Source: Ixodes scapularis (lineage: Eukaryota; Arthropoda; Arachnida; Ixodida; Ixodidae). Taken from it: a stretch of DNA of 64,000 nucleotides. How positions within the stretch are numbered: the first letter of the stretch is position 1; every line of letters begins with the position of its first letter. The position numbers and the translations under genes are program-made. This document shows, one piece after another, positions 54,270 through 63,809 of this stretch. Location: positions 868,001 through 932,000 of the forward strand of contig NW_024609955.1 of NCBI RefSeq assembly GCF_016920785.2. The letters run 5' to 3'. The notes beneath the pieces were generated by a model that worked only from the letters and a program-made list of their open reading frames with translations, had not been told where the DNA came from and ran no database searches.

Positions 54270-54869
54270 TCTGACTGCTACACAGTAAAAATATCTAGGC
54301 GTTCGTTTAACCACTAATATATCCAGGAATGTTCATGTCGACGAGACAATATCATCCTCAAACCGCTCACTCGGTTTTGTTTGTCGCAATTTCAACTCTG
54401 CCTTTTCTATCCTTAAACGTCTCCTTTGCGCCATGCTTGTTCGCCCTAAACTAGAGTATGCTTCAGCTATCTGGCACCCACATCAGTCTTTTTTTAACTA
54501 ACGCAAATCGAATCTGTCCAGAATCGTGCTGCTCGATTTATTTTTTCTAATTAGTCTCGCCTTTCTTGTGTCACTGCAATGAAATGTCAATTAGCTCTTC
54601 CTGATCTTTCCGTTCGTCGCAGAATTTCCCGTCTTTGCCTTTCCATAAAATGTACTATTCGGAACCATTACGACAGTCTCTCCTCAGCCAGCCCAGCTAT
54701 ATCTCTGCAAGACTCGATCATTCGTGCAAGATTACCCTTCCCAAGACCATTTCAACATTCCCTTCTACCAGAAGCTATTGTAGACTGGAATGGCCTTCCA
54801 GATGATATTGTCACCATCACCGATAACGCTAAAATCAGAACTGTGCTAACCATGCACTCCCCTCTGTAA
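54270..54869 (+). pseudogene. L2/CR1-like LINE C-terminal region
   Basis: Frames carry KYLGVRLTTNISRNVHVDE, MLVRPKLEYASAIWHPHQS, LALPDLSVRRRISRLCLSIK and VDWNGLPDDIVTITDNAK. They align with KYLGIIISANLSWQDHV, LVRSKLEYASSIWDSHIN, LNLPDLSLRRKLSRLCLFHK and TDWNHLPASIASITDSDR in the 40-kb copy. Frame changes occur near 54,500 and 54,555. Confidence 0.88.
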
Positions 54870-54925
54870 TGCCCTTTGGGGCCTTGAGGGTAATTCTAAG
54901 TAACTAAAGAAACAAATAAATAATA

Positions 54926-56350
54926 TTCCGCCACCAGCGTGTGTTCGTGTAATTATAGGAAACTGGCCTCGTTACTGAAGGACTTGTCACGCGGCAACTC
55001 TGCCGTCAGTGTAACTAAAATGCATCATTCGCAAGCGCAGGCAAGGACGCCACCAAGGCAGCTCCAAAGGGGAAAGAGAACAGAGTAAGGGTGGATTTAC
55101 TCGCCCCACATACGCCTTTGATCAGACTTCTCGACTTCTTTCGTTAACACAGCCATTCTCTTTTCTTCTGTGCTTTAGGAGCACCTAAAATGCCAGTAAC
55201 TCGTTGTCTACGAGTAATCTAATAAGGTGAATGGTGAAAACTGCTCTGCAACATGACTGCACAGAGCTTACCAAGGTGAAAAGTTGTTTGGCAAAAGTTT
55301 CCTATAGTATTGCTTGCAACGCGTCTGAAAACCTCTGGCGTGCTTTTAACTTTACTAATGTGTTGCGTAACAGTTTGCATTTTGTGCATAATGCCCTCCC
55401 CTTTTCCTGCAGGCTGTAGAGGGACAAGCAGCAGCAAGTGCGCACCAGTCGTCCGCACTGACTTCGCTAGTGCTTCAGCTCGTCGGTGTGCAGAATCTCC
55501 ATCCGCCAGCCGAATAAAGTGGGTCTCTATGCTCCATTTCATTTTTGGCACGGGTTACACCACCGTTACTTGAACATCTCAGTTGAAAAACTGCCATAGG
55601 TGTCCGCTTTGCAGAATTGTTAAAAGCGAGCAGTCGCAGTCCCGCTGTTCTTGCTGCAGCGGCCATTTTGTAAACTGTGGCTAGACCAAACAACATCTGT
55701 GCCTCGATAGGCTTCTCAAGCGTGGCACTGCTCCCCATTGTAGCTCGCTGTGGCTCGCGTGTGGTGTCCGCATTTGAAGACCAACTTTCCTTAACTGGTA
55801 TGTCGTAGTAATCTTAGATTACGCCACAAGCGAACTTGACATGCAGAAAGAAGGAATTTTTATCAATGTAGACTGCTTTGTAACATCTTCCAACTATTCA
55901 TATTTGTTTATTCAAAGTGTTCAATAATGGCCGGAGTGTCTCCTTGGTGCACTTGTTAGTAACAGGAATACAAAGGATTTCCAGCAAGGAAGCCTAAGGA
56001 AGCTCGAGCACTTCTTAAAGGACACATGCAAAGGACTAATAAAGTTTTTTTAAACAGCCTGGTTGGGAAAAGGAAGTCATAAAACAAATTCAGAAGGAAA
56101 ATAAAAATTTTAAGAGCTATATTCACGGCGTATACGAATTTGTAGTTGGCGCCGGCGGGCGCTGCGGAAAAGTGGCTGCTAGTCGTCACGTGACTGGTCG
56201 CTATTTGTCACGTGGTGCTTCCGCTCTATCGGAAGCTTCCTATGGTCTCTAAAAGTTAGTTATTCATCTTTATTTCAAGTGCAACAAAACACAAAGATTA
56301 ATCGGTAACTTTTCGAACCCAAAGAAAGCTCCTGAAAAAGCGGAAGCAGA
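54926..56350. other. Stretch without a recognised gene
   Basis: Frames at 55,219-55,573 and 55,475-55,738 overlap on opposite strands and lack domains. Confidence 0.4.
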
Positions 56351-56351
56351 C

Positions 56352-56518
56352 GTGATAGACCTGTGTGCCGGTCAGATGACGGCGGCAGCGCTGCGGGGTA
56401 GACAAACTTGCGCGGCGGTGGCGGTGTGGAGAAATGAGTTGACGGCGGCGCACCACGCTCAGCGTGCAGCGGCGGCGTGACTGTGAGTCGACTTTGAGAC
56501 GGCGCACAGGTCTATCAC
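56352..56518. repeat. Inverted repeat GTGATAGACCTGTGYGCCG
   Basis: GTGATAGACCTGTGTGCCG (56,352-56,370) is inverted at 56,500-56,518 with one mismatch. The 129-bp centre is GGCGGC-rich. The size suggests a small MITE. Confidence 0.75.
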
Positions 56519-57019
56519 ATGACTTGCGGCGGCTCCCACGGGCGCAACTACAAAATCATTTTGTGCCGTCAATATAGCTCTAAAATTTTTTTTTCTTCGT
56601 TCTAATTTTATTTTATAACATTCTTTTTCCATCTGGTCTGTTTACAAAAAAATGTTTTTTTACTTCGCATGTGTCCTCAAACCCCCCCCCCCCCCCAATC
56701 CCCCCTAAAAAGAAAATGCAATACTTTCAGTGCTTAAATTAACTATGTAATGTTGACAGCCCTTATTGATTCGATAGAACCCTGGGGTGAAAATGTCCGT
56801 CAACTGATTCCAGATGTTTGGAATAGTTACCAACTTGACCTACCGGTGACAGGAAGTTACTATGCGCTGATAAACATTTCGGCTGGGTACGTGTTAGCAA
56901 ATGCATGAATGCATATTCAGTGGTGTAACTGCCGCTCCATTTGCACCAAACTGTGCCAGAAGGAATAACCTGCTACATGCTGTTCCAAAGGCTGTTCTTG
57001 AAAAGGAGACTGAAAGTGG
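56519..57019. other. Short non-coding stretch
   Basis: Poly-C (56,683-56,696) and T-runs are present. Nothing coding is recognised. Confidence 0.4.
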
Positions 57020-57064
57020 CTGGCACATGGCATTCTTTGCGTTGCCAAGAATGCCATGTGCCAG
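57020..57064. repeat. Perfect 18-bp-stem hairpin
   Basis: CTGGCACATGGCATTCTT (57,020-57,037) pairs perfectly with 57,047-57,064 around TGCGTTGCC. It looks like a small snap-back duplication or hairpin. Confidence 0.9.
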
Positions 57065-58249
57065 TACTATGTGCAAAGAGTAGGGCTGAGCGAATATTTT
57101 AATTATTGGGGTGGGTTAACTCCTTGAGTGCACTTCTCCTCAAGAATTGATGCACTGCGGAGAAGCAATACCTGCGGAGCTGACACCACGATCTTCCGGC
57201 TCGCTTTGCCGCAGCTCAGCCGCACACGGAGGCGAAAAACACACCTTAAAAGTGGTATAGCGCATGCGTGCGCCTGGTGTAATAAAAAGAAAAAAAATAG
57301 TGATTGTTGATATTTACGTCACAGTAAAATCTTCAAAATCTAACTGTGGTTGTTATGCAAGTGTATATGTTAGGCAGCAATGTTTTAGCAACCTGTGTTC
57401 ATTATTTATCCTTGTTTTGTTTTAATTCAGGTATGAAGAACATATATTTGTATACGGCAAGAATATTTACAAATCCCCTCAATTAGGTGTGGCTGGGCTC
57501 TCTTATAGGTTTCATTTTAATTCAAATCTGTCATTTACTTGCCACCCCAATGTAGGTATTGGACTGCCTGAGGCCACAGTCTATAAATGTAGCTAGATTA
57601 AATTTAACAGAGCTCATAAGCGGGCAATTAGAAGCTTGGGAACAAGCTTTGTGAGTACAGCCGAATATTTGTTTAAGCATGGTGTACTAGTAGTGAAAAG
57701 CGTGGAGAAAGACGCAGCAACTATTCAATATTCAATTAAAGAATATTCGGCCAGAACCTCTATTTAATTCGAATTCGCTTCGAACCTAACACCCATTATT
57801 TGCACGTGCCTAACGAAGAGTTGTTGTTCTTTGTGCAAACGGTGCTCACATCGATCGCAATGAATAGATAGCGCTACTCATTGTTATCAGTTAAAGTAAC
57901 TATGTGCTTTGCTTAGCTGCTCTATGAACAGTAGTAGATTGAATACGAGCGAGGGCAGCGTGACATTCAACACAAAAGTGTCCGTTTGTTGTCGAACTTG
58001 TGGCAATTACCTCACCGTGATACAAACCCTACAAAGTAGCCAAACATATTTTTTGCATCAAACACAAACCGAAGACGCCTTCGGTACTCCTAACAGGTTA
58101 ATTGAGACATCTGGAGAGTTACTGGCTTATGATTGTTCAATAAATAAATAAATATCTGTAGTGGCCAGGTCCCTGTAGGTATGGTGCCTTAAATAGTTTT
58201 CCACCACCAACAACTACAGTTTTTCCCACAGGCTACCTCCTAAAGAAAT
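57065..58249. other. Stretch with GCGAATATT/GAATTCG words, no gene
   Basis: TAGGGCTGAGCGAATATTTT (57,081) and ATTCGAATTCGCTTCGAACC (57,767) resemble the two sides of a hAT MITE with GAATATTCG motifs. The right end and the duplication are not clear. No coding sequence is supported. Confidence 0.35.
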
Positions 58250-58375
58250 GGTATAAAACTTTTTGAGGTGAAAGCTCCACATTGTTTGCTCCAAAAGTGG
58301 GAATCAGCTCCAAAATGTGTTGTTCCCTGCTACAAGAGCTGCTCCAAATCACCTCTTGTCAGTTCCACCACTACA
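58250..58375 (-). repeat. hAT-like end with GCTCCAAA words (fragment)
   Basis: The minus strand begins TAGTGGTGGAACTGACAAGA and is followed by repeated TTTGGAGC words (GGAGCAGCTC, TTTTGGAGCTGATTCC, TTTTGGAGCAAAC). A similar end lies at 60,250-60,445 in the same orientation. Only this end is present. Confidence 0.5.
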
Positions 58376-59330
58376 TATTCAAAAACAGTATGATGACAAT
58401 GAAAATAGGCTTAGGAGGTCTAATCTGTTCTTGTTTGTGTTGCGTCGATGAGGAAAAAATGTTCTTGTCACGTAGTCACATATTGTTTATTAACAGGTTA
58501 GGTTACATGTTGAGACCTCATGGCGGTTGCATGGAACAAGAAGAAAAGGAATGGCGCGGTGTGCGCGGGAAGTCCACCGGAAGACGCTGGCCCCCTGGTG
58601 GCGAAATACACAAATGCAGCAGTTTGGCTTCTTGGATACTGGCACTGAAGCATAGGGGCAATCAGAAGAAGTTGTCGAGTTCTGTGCGCATAAGTTAGGT
58701 GTACAGCTTGGCCCCTCTAATCTGGAGAAATCGCACCAGCTAAAGAAATTCCAGCCCGAGAAAACTAGACCGATCATCGTTAAGTTTGCCCGTTTCTAAG
58801 ACAGAGAAAGCATTTTGGCCTCCGGTTTCAAATTGAAAGACGCCCCAAGGATATTTCTGCGTCTGTACGACTTGCCCGCAGCAAACCTTTTGAGTACAGA
58901 AAAAGTACGTCGGCCAGTTGAAAACAAACTAGCAAAAGATTTCTTTTAGTACTTTATCGTTAGAAGTTGGAACCGCGTTCCCGCAAGATAAATCGTGATT
59001 TGATAGAACTGAAACGTGATCCGATCCGGAACCTTGCCGGCCAGCAGCTTTCACGCGATCAGTAGATCTGTTTGGTGTACTTTAACCTTGCACCTGCTTG
59101 TCACTTCGAATACGATGACTTCGTTAATCGTAGTCTGCTGCTTCGATATTCAGTTGCACAATAGGATAAACTCGAAATTTGGTGCCCTGTTCCTCCGCGC
59201 AACTCCGCGTCCGTTGCTTACGCACGTCACGTGGTTCGCACATATAAGTACTATGTCGAGCACGTGTGGGTTGTGTGATAAGCAGAGCTGGTTTGCATTT
59301 TGAGCAGCTGAAAGCCACTAAGAAAATAAT
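58376..59330. other. Stretch without a recognised gene
   Basis: Frames at 58,282-58,698 and 59,016-59,303 lack domains. Confidence 0.4.
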
Positions 59331-60166
59331 CAGACTTGTACCCGTCACTGAAAAAGTAACCGATGACAGTTACAATCACTTTGCTGTATAAAGTACCCGA
59401 CTACAATTACAATTAAAGCCTCAAAGAAGTAATCGAAAAATTACTCTAAAGTAAGCAATTACTTCCCACGTTACTTTTCATTCAAACTTTTTTTATGATA
59501 GCATAATCCGTGGAATCTCGTGCTCAGTTGTTAAAGAAAAAAAAAAAGAAAGCCTCGACTGTTTTTGCTTAAAGCGCGAAACACACGTACAACCAAACCG
59601 TCCGATCCGACGTCTGACCGCGCAATACGACGGTCGGAGGCAAGGGTTTTCAACGCTCTCCGATGCTGCGGAACCCCCTCGCCCCCCAAGGTCATTCCGG
59701 CAGTCCGCACGTCGGATCGGACGGTTTGGTTGTACGTGTGTTTCGCGCTTAACGCTGAGTGAGTGATGGCACACACCTAATCCCTCACAAGAGGCTAGAT
59801 AAAGTCATTTTTCATACCCATAAGTAGTCTCCGGTGTAGAAATAAAAATGTACCCACGAAAAAGAAGCATAGTAAAGTGGCCTACTAATCCTCACAGCCT
59901 CGTGCTTAATAATTTCGAAAAAAAAAAAAGCCCGTTGCCCGGAGCTGAATAACTCCAACTCCCTCCCCCCCCCCCCCCCCCCCAAAAAAAAAAAAAAAGA
60001 AATGAGGAAGATTGTAATGGGGGTGTAATTTTGTAATCGATTACAGCAAGAAATTAATTCAATTAAAAAGATCATTACCCCTTAAAGGAAGTAATCGAAG
60101 CGTCACAAAATTGCAGTAAAAATAATCAATTACAAGTAATCTTGTAACACGTTACGTACGAGTCTG
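59331..60166. mobile_element. hAT-like MITE with AGTAATC/GATTACTT arrays
   Basis: The ends are CAGACTTGTAC and, inverted, CAGACTCGTAC. Subterminal arrays include AAGTAATCGAAAAATTACTC and AATTACTTCC (left), GTAATCGATTACAG and CAATTACAAGTAATCTTGTA (right). Flanking octamers AAAATAAT and GAAAGTAT match at only 5/8, so the duplication is eroded. A Harbinger MITE (59,573-59,749) and poly-A/C/A runs lie inside. Confidence 0.7.
59573..59749. mobile_element. Harbinger-type MITE (177 bp), near-identical TIRs
   Basis: The arms read AGCGCGAAACACACGTACAA then CCAAACCGTCCGATCCGACG, identical in both for over 40 bp. TAA flanks the element (59,570-59,572 and 59,750-59,752). A TWA duplication fits PIF/Harbinger. 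Identical arms suggest recent movement. It is nested in the AGTAATC element. Confidence 0.9.
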
Positions 60167-60249
60167 GAAAGTATAGAGGCTCACAAAGTTTCAAGTTTTC
60201 ACACCTTTTACACTGTTATCCCATCTACCTAGGTCCCTAACCACTCATG

Positions 60250-60445
60250 TTCATCTGTGCTGCTAAGCGCGATTGAAATTGCTCCCGTGCGTGTCTAAGA
60301 CACAAGCTGAAGTGCAATGAAAACTGATCTGAGCTGCTCCTAGCCTGCTCCAGAACATAGTTTTAGCTGCTCCCAACCTGCTCCTAAACAGCTGTTTCAG
60401 TTGCTCCCGTGGCTGTTCCCAAGGACATTTCGTGAGTTCCACCCC
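60250..60445 (-). repeat. hAT-like end with GGAGCAGCT words (fragment)
   Basis: The minus strand begins CAGGGGTGGAACTCACGAAA and runs into GGAGCAACTGAAACAGCTG, TAGGAGCAGGTTGGGAGCAG and similar words. It is the same family and orientation as 58,250-58,375. Confidence 0.5.
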
Positions 60446-60446
60446 T

Positions 60447-61088
60447 GCACTAACTACGTCACCGGACCTTGTCAAGTCCATTCAATACTGCGATGGGCTC
60501 CGTGATTATAGGTTACAACATGTCGACTTGCCACTCTCCGTTCTTGTCAAACATTCTATTTCCAAGATCATTCGCGATTATAATGAGGCTGATTATAGAT
60601 GAATAGATCATGGGTTGACAATCTTTTTTGACCATTACATTTAAATTGTCCTCTTCCATCAGTAGAGGAAACCGGCATTATTTAAAGCTAAAATGAACAG
60701 TCTTATAAATATGTTTGTTCCGACAGCCTGAGTATGCACTGATTCAAATAACCCATGGTTCACCAAAATACTGCTCTTTTTGCATAACAAGAAAAGGCTA
60801 TTTGCAAAGGCTAAACGTGTTAACACCTCAAGCTTTGGGTGCTTATAACTTTGCCCTTAAAAACTACAATAAAAAGTTGAAATTGGCTACTAAAAGTTTT
60901 TTTTTTATGACTCGCTGTTTATTTTGAATGGTAACCCGAGGAAGTTTTGGAACATGGTGTCACCAAAAAGCAATAACTCTGCCATCAAACCAAGCCGCGA
61001 CAATGGCGATCCCATACAAGAAAGCGACTGCTCTGCAAATTACGACCCCAGCCAAAATATTACGTCCGTGGGACGCCGCATTCTCAAC
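60447..61088 (+). mobile_element. L2/CR1-like LINE fragment (endonuclease end to RT linker)
   Basis: Frames read LTTSPDLVKSIQYCDGLRDY, RLQHVDLPLSVLVKHSISK and IIRDYNEADYR, which match the end of an apurinic-type endonuclease. The linker follows: SNNPWFTK, LHNKKRLFAKAKRVNT, ALKNYNKKLKLATK and GNPRKFWNMVSPKSNNSA. The same block order precedes the RT in the 52-kb copy (PWFNNPLHRLSHKKKR, NNPRKFW). The RT itself is absent. Several stops and frame changes are present. Confidence 0.75.
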
Positions 61089-61179
61089 TAATGCCGATAA
61101 TAAAAATGCGACCCGCCGCAAGCCGCTGCTCCTTAGCGGGCGGCAAGCGGTTTGTCGATCGCCAAAGCAACATTGGGCC

Positions 61180-62333
61180 GTGACGTCAGTATTCTTCTCT
61201 TTTTTTCCTCTGGTCCAGGAGTTGCGCGTAGTGCGCTTCTTTGAGCCACTACCACAGCTACTTCGGCTTGCGATTGGCGTGTTTAGCCGTTGCTTTTATC
61301 TGTAGCCCGTGTAGCTTCGGTATAGAATTTTGTTTATTTGCTTGTGAGGACTTCAAGACTTGTTTTAGCGAGCAACTCGGTGCGCCCAAGACTGCCCAGC
61401 TGTTCCTCGAAAGATGCCGAGCGCAACTTGTAGCGCTGTGGGCTGCTCAAACAACCCGCTGTGCAACCCGGAGGTGCTTCTTCACAAGTTTCGAACGGAC
61501 CGGAAATTGAAGAAAGTGTGGGTGAACGCTGTTCGATGAGTGGACTTTGGACTTCGGCTTTTATGCGCCCGAGGAAAAAAGAACGAAAAAACAGAGGTGT
61601 ACAGCCCAGCACTCGTGTGTTCGGCCGCCGCAGCTCGCGCCGTAGAGCCTCAAAGCTTTGTGTCTGGGACTGACCCGCAGCGCGAAAGTGAGAGGGCCCC
61701 CAGTACTGTACGTCACTGGCAGCACAGCGTAGAGCAACGCCGCTCCATCCACAGAGCCCCGATGACAATTTAAGTCTAGCGACGAGTACGGAAGACCACA
61801 CACACGGCGACAGCCGCAGAGTACGGCACCGAACGAGTTTACTTGTTTTCCAGTCGCTAGCTTTTGGGTATACAAGCGACGAGTACGGCATAGCGCACGC
61901 ATGGCGGCGGCCGCCGAGTACGGAATCGTACGAGTTCACGGGTTTTCCAGTCGCTAGCTTTTGGGTATATGCACTAGCCCTTGCTACATATGCTGGATAA
62001 CTACCACGTATACAGAATTAAAACAAAATCAGCTTACCTCCTATCTTTAGACGGCTAGCGCAACAGAGGTAGGTGCCGCTCGGCGTGCGTGCTCGTTGAA
62101 CGAGAACGATCCTGACGTCACGTTCACATAGCGGTTGATTTCGAGCGTTGCCGGAGCCTCGAGCGGCTAGTTTCGGGTTTGTTGGCTGCGCCCCAAACAA
62201 AACTTTGAGGCGTCCATATCTGTAGAACTACGCACAATAACGAGAAAAAAATTGCACCTTGCAGTTCAGGGACGCTGACTAGACTAAAAACAGTCATAAT
62301 CCCAAAACCGAAAGTATGGACCGGAGTTGCCCT
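61180..62333 (+). mobile_element. Kolobok-like element, left part missing
   Basis: The right end, inverted, is AGGGCAACTCCGGTCCATAC and is followed by TTAA (62,334-62,337). It matches the ends of the 18,078-20,943 element. A THAP-type finger is encoded inside, as in Kolobok transposases. The left terminus was not found, so the left border (near the LINE fragment) is approximate. Confidence 0.55.
61414..61673 (+). pseudogene. THAP zinc-finger domain fragment
   Basis: From ATG 61,414 the frame reads MPSATCSAVGCSNNPLCNPE, VLLHKFRTDRKLKKVWVNAV and R, then an in-frame TGA at 61,537. The C-x4-C start, HKFP-like HKFRTD and the invariant Trp are THAP hallmarks. Beyond the stop the same frame continues EVYSPALVCSAAAARAVEPQ and SF, where family members have VCSxHFEPxxF; the HF pair is lost. 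THAP domains bind transposon ends. One stop and the missing His make it a pseudogene or a cryptic exon. The minus-strand frame 61,334-61,939 is its shadow. Confidence 0.65.
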
Positions 62334-62337
62334 TTAA

Positions 62338-62925
62338 TGTTTGCTCGGCTGAAGTGGAAAAGGGTGGGAGGAGCTTCCACTTCGTTCTTGACCTGTCACC
62401 GACTCTAGGTGCATCTTTTTAGCCACACCTGCACTGGTGAAGAAAATTGTAGGGCAATGTATTTACGGTTCTATCTCGATACACATGCCAGAAGTACACC
62501 ACCTTGCACTTTCTTACACATGCCAGAAGTACACCACATTGCACTTTTTCACACCGGTGCAGGTAGTGCAACTAAAAAAATGCACCCACTCAAAAAAAAA
62601 ATTTGTATCGGCCCACCAGAGCTCTGCCAAAACCTCTTTGAACACAGTGTTTTATCAGCCAAATTTTATGAAAATGTGTACCAAAAGAAACCCTGACAGA
62701 GACATTTACGAGAGCAAACAAGTGGACTACATTGACTGCTTAGGCTTATAAAGAGAAACAAAAAAAGTAAAAAAGGAAGAAAAAAATATCTGCATTACGA
62801 TTTAAGAGCATGTCATTGCAACGAACTGGTGAGCATAGAATGTGTGAAGTTCTGCGTGCACATGATGTATGTGGATGCAAAAACATGCCTTCACCCCAAC
62901 CCAATAAGTGATTTCCCACATCAGA
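62338..62925. other. Stretch with a small tandem repeat, no gene
   Basis: ACACATGCCAGAAGTACACC plus ACYTTGCACTTT occurs twice at 62,481 and 62,516 (35-bp period). No coding feature is recognised. Confidence 0.6.
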
Positions 62926-63163
62926 AGCCGCCTCGGTGGCTCTGAGGCGAGAGCACCGGCCTACAGGTCCTCAGGTGGCGGGTTCGAATCCCGACCGAGG
63001 TGCCCGCAATATGACGGAGGCTTATTGCAGAGAAGGCACTGTGTAACCGAGCTCCGCAGGTGGTCCAAATTAATCCTCAGTCCTCCGCTGGGGCGTGCCA
63101 GATGCCCGTCATAGGTGCCAGATGCCCGTCATAGGTTTGGCACGTAAAACCCCCAAATTTGAC
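62926..63163 (+). mobile_element. tRNA-derived SINE (Ruka-like)
   Basis: A perfect 14-bp duplication, TTTCCCACATCAGA, lies at 62,912-62,925 and 63,164-63,177. The head (62,930-63,001) is tRNA-like: acceptor GCCTCGG pairs with CCGAGGT, an A-box-like TGGCTCTGAGGCGAGAGC, and a perfect B-box GGTTCGAATCC (62,981-62,991). The body has CCGCAGGTGGTCCAAATTAA and ends GGCACGTAAAACCCCCAAAT, a tail style of tick Ruka SINEs. GTGCCAGATGCCCGTCATAG is tandemly doubled at 63,095-63,134. It depends on LINE machinery for movement. Confidence 0.9.
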
Positions 63164-63466
63164 TTTCCCACATCAGAGCTAAAATTTGTGCAGCCACCCA
63201 CATTACATGGATGTAGAACTGTACACCTTCTGTGCTTCCCAGTCTTTGATGAGATATGATTAAGCTTGCACAGCGCGACTCCAGTGAGCTGAATGATTAC
63301 GGCAAGCATGCCAACACCGCAGAGCATGACAAGCTCGATGAGAGAGGGCGTCCACCTTCCTGACTTTCCGACGCTGCATTGCTAGTGTTCTTTCTTTGAG
63401 GCTCCTAGTGCCAGTGTCGCTGTTGGTGTCGCTACTGTCATCATTGTACCCGCAGTCAGACTCTTC

Positions 63467-63808
63467 CTACACAAAGGGGTCTGGGGCAGACTCCGGAACG
63501 GAGCTGTGTAAGCAAACATTGTGCAGAATAGCACATCCTGTTGCTAAATTACGTGCTCTTTCTGGGTCGTAGTGCAGAGCGTGGTACTTCTGCAGGCACC
63601 GGAACTGGTTTTTCAGCTTACCAATGCATTGCTCAACAACAGCGTGTTGAGCGGTGTTGGCCGAGGCCAGATTTGACAAGACGCACCGCTCAACACGCTG
63701 TTGTTGAGCGCTGCCTCTTGCTGGGGTTGCCAGAAATAGGGGTAAGTAGCCAGGGCTCCAGAGGTAGCATCTGTCACCTGCAGACAAAAATGGAACCGTA
63801 TTTGCCAT
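63467..63808 (-). pseudogene. HARBI1-type (PIF/Harbinger) nuclease, C-terminal part
   Basis: Reading leftward: a possible acceptor TTTGTCTGCAG, then GDRCY (one frame) and LEPWLLTPISGNPSK (another), the usual 'GDxxYPLxPWLLTP'. Then NTAQHAVVEQCIGKLKNQFR, CLQKYHALHYDPERARNLAT and GCAILHNVCLHSSVPE. 'VEQxxGxLKxRFRCLxxxxxLxYxPxxAxxIxxACxxLHN' is the conserved end of Harbinger nucleases, including the last catalytic Glu. An inverted 26-bp duplication (63,631-63,656 / 63,684-63,709) is inserted before this block and, with a frameshift, breaks the gene. Confidence 0.85.
63631..63709. repeat. Exact 26-bp inverted duplication within the Harbinger gene
   Basis: GCTCAACAACAGCGTGTTGA then GCGGTG (63,631-63,656) is exactly inverted at 63,684-63,709 across 27 bp. 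The left arm is genuine nuclease sequence (AQHAVVEQ), while the right arm replaces expected sequence. This points to a snap-back copying error. Confidence 0.95.
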
Positions 63809-63809
63809 G

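Larger units (their letters stand above)
52455..54925 (+). mobile_element. Decayed L2/CR1-like LINE with an internal insertion
   Basis: This is the same family as the 40,443-41,929 element: the 3' end CTGTAATGCCCTTTGGGGCC then TTGAGGGTAATTC parallels CTGTAATGCTTCGGCCTTGA there, and it ends in AAATAAATAAT. The order is EN-RT linker (PWFNNPLHRLSHKKKRCFR), RT, an unrelated insertion at about 53,657-54,160, thumb and C-terminus. Many stops and frameshifts show it is old. Confidence 0.85.

Noticed and set aside
61334..61939. 201-codon minus-strand open frame
   Set aside because: It overlaps the THAP fragment in antisense and has no family resemblance.
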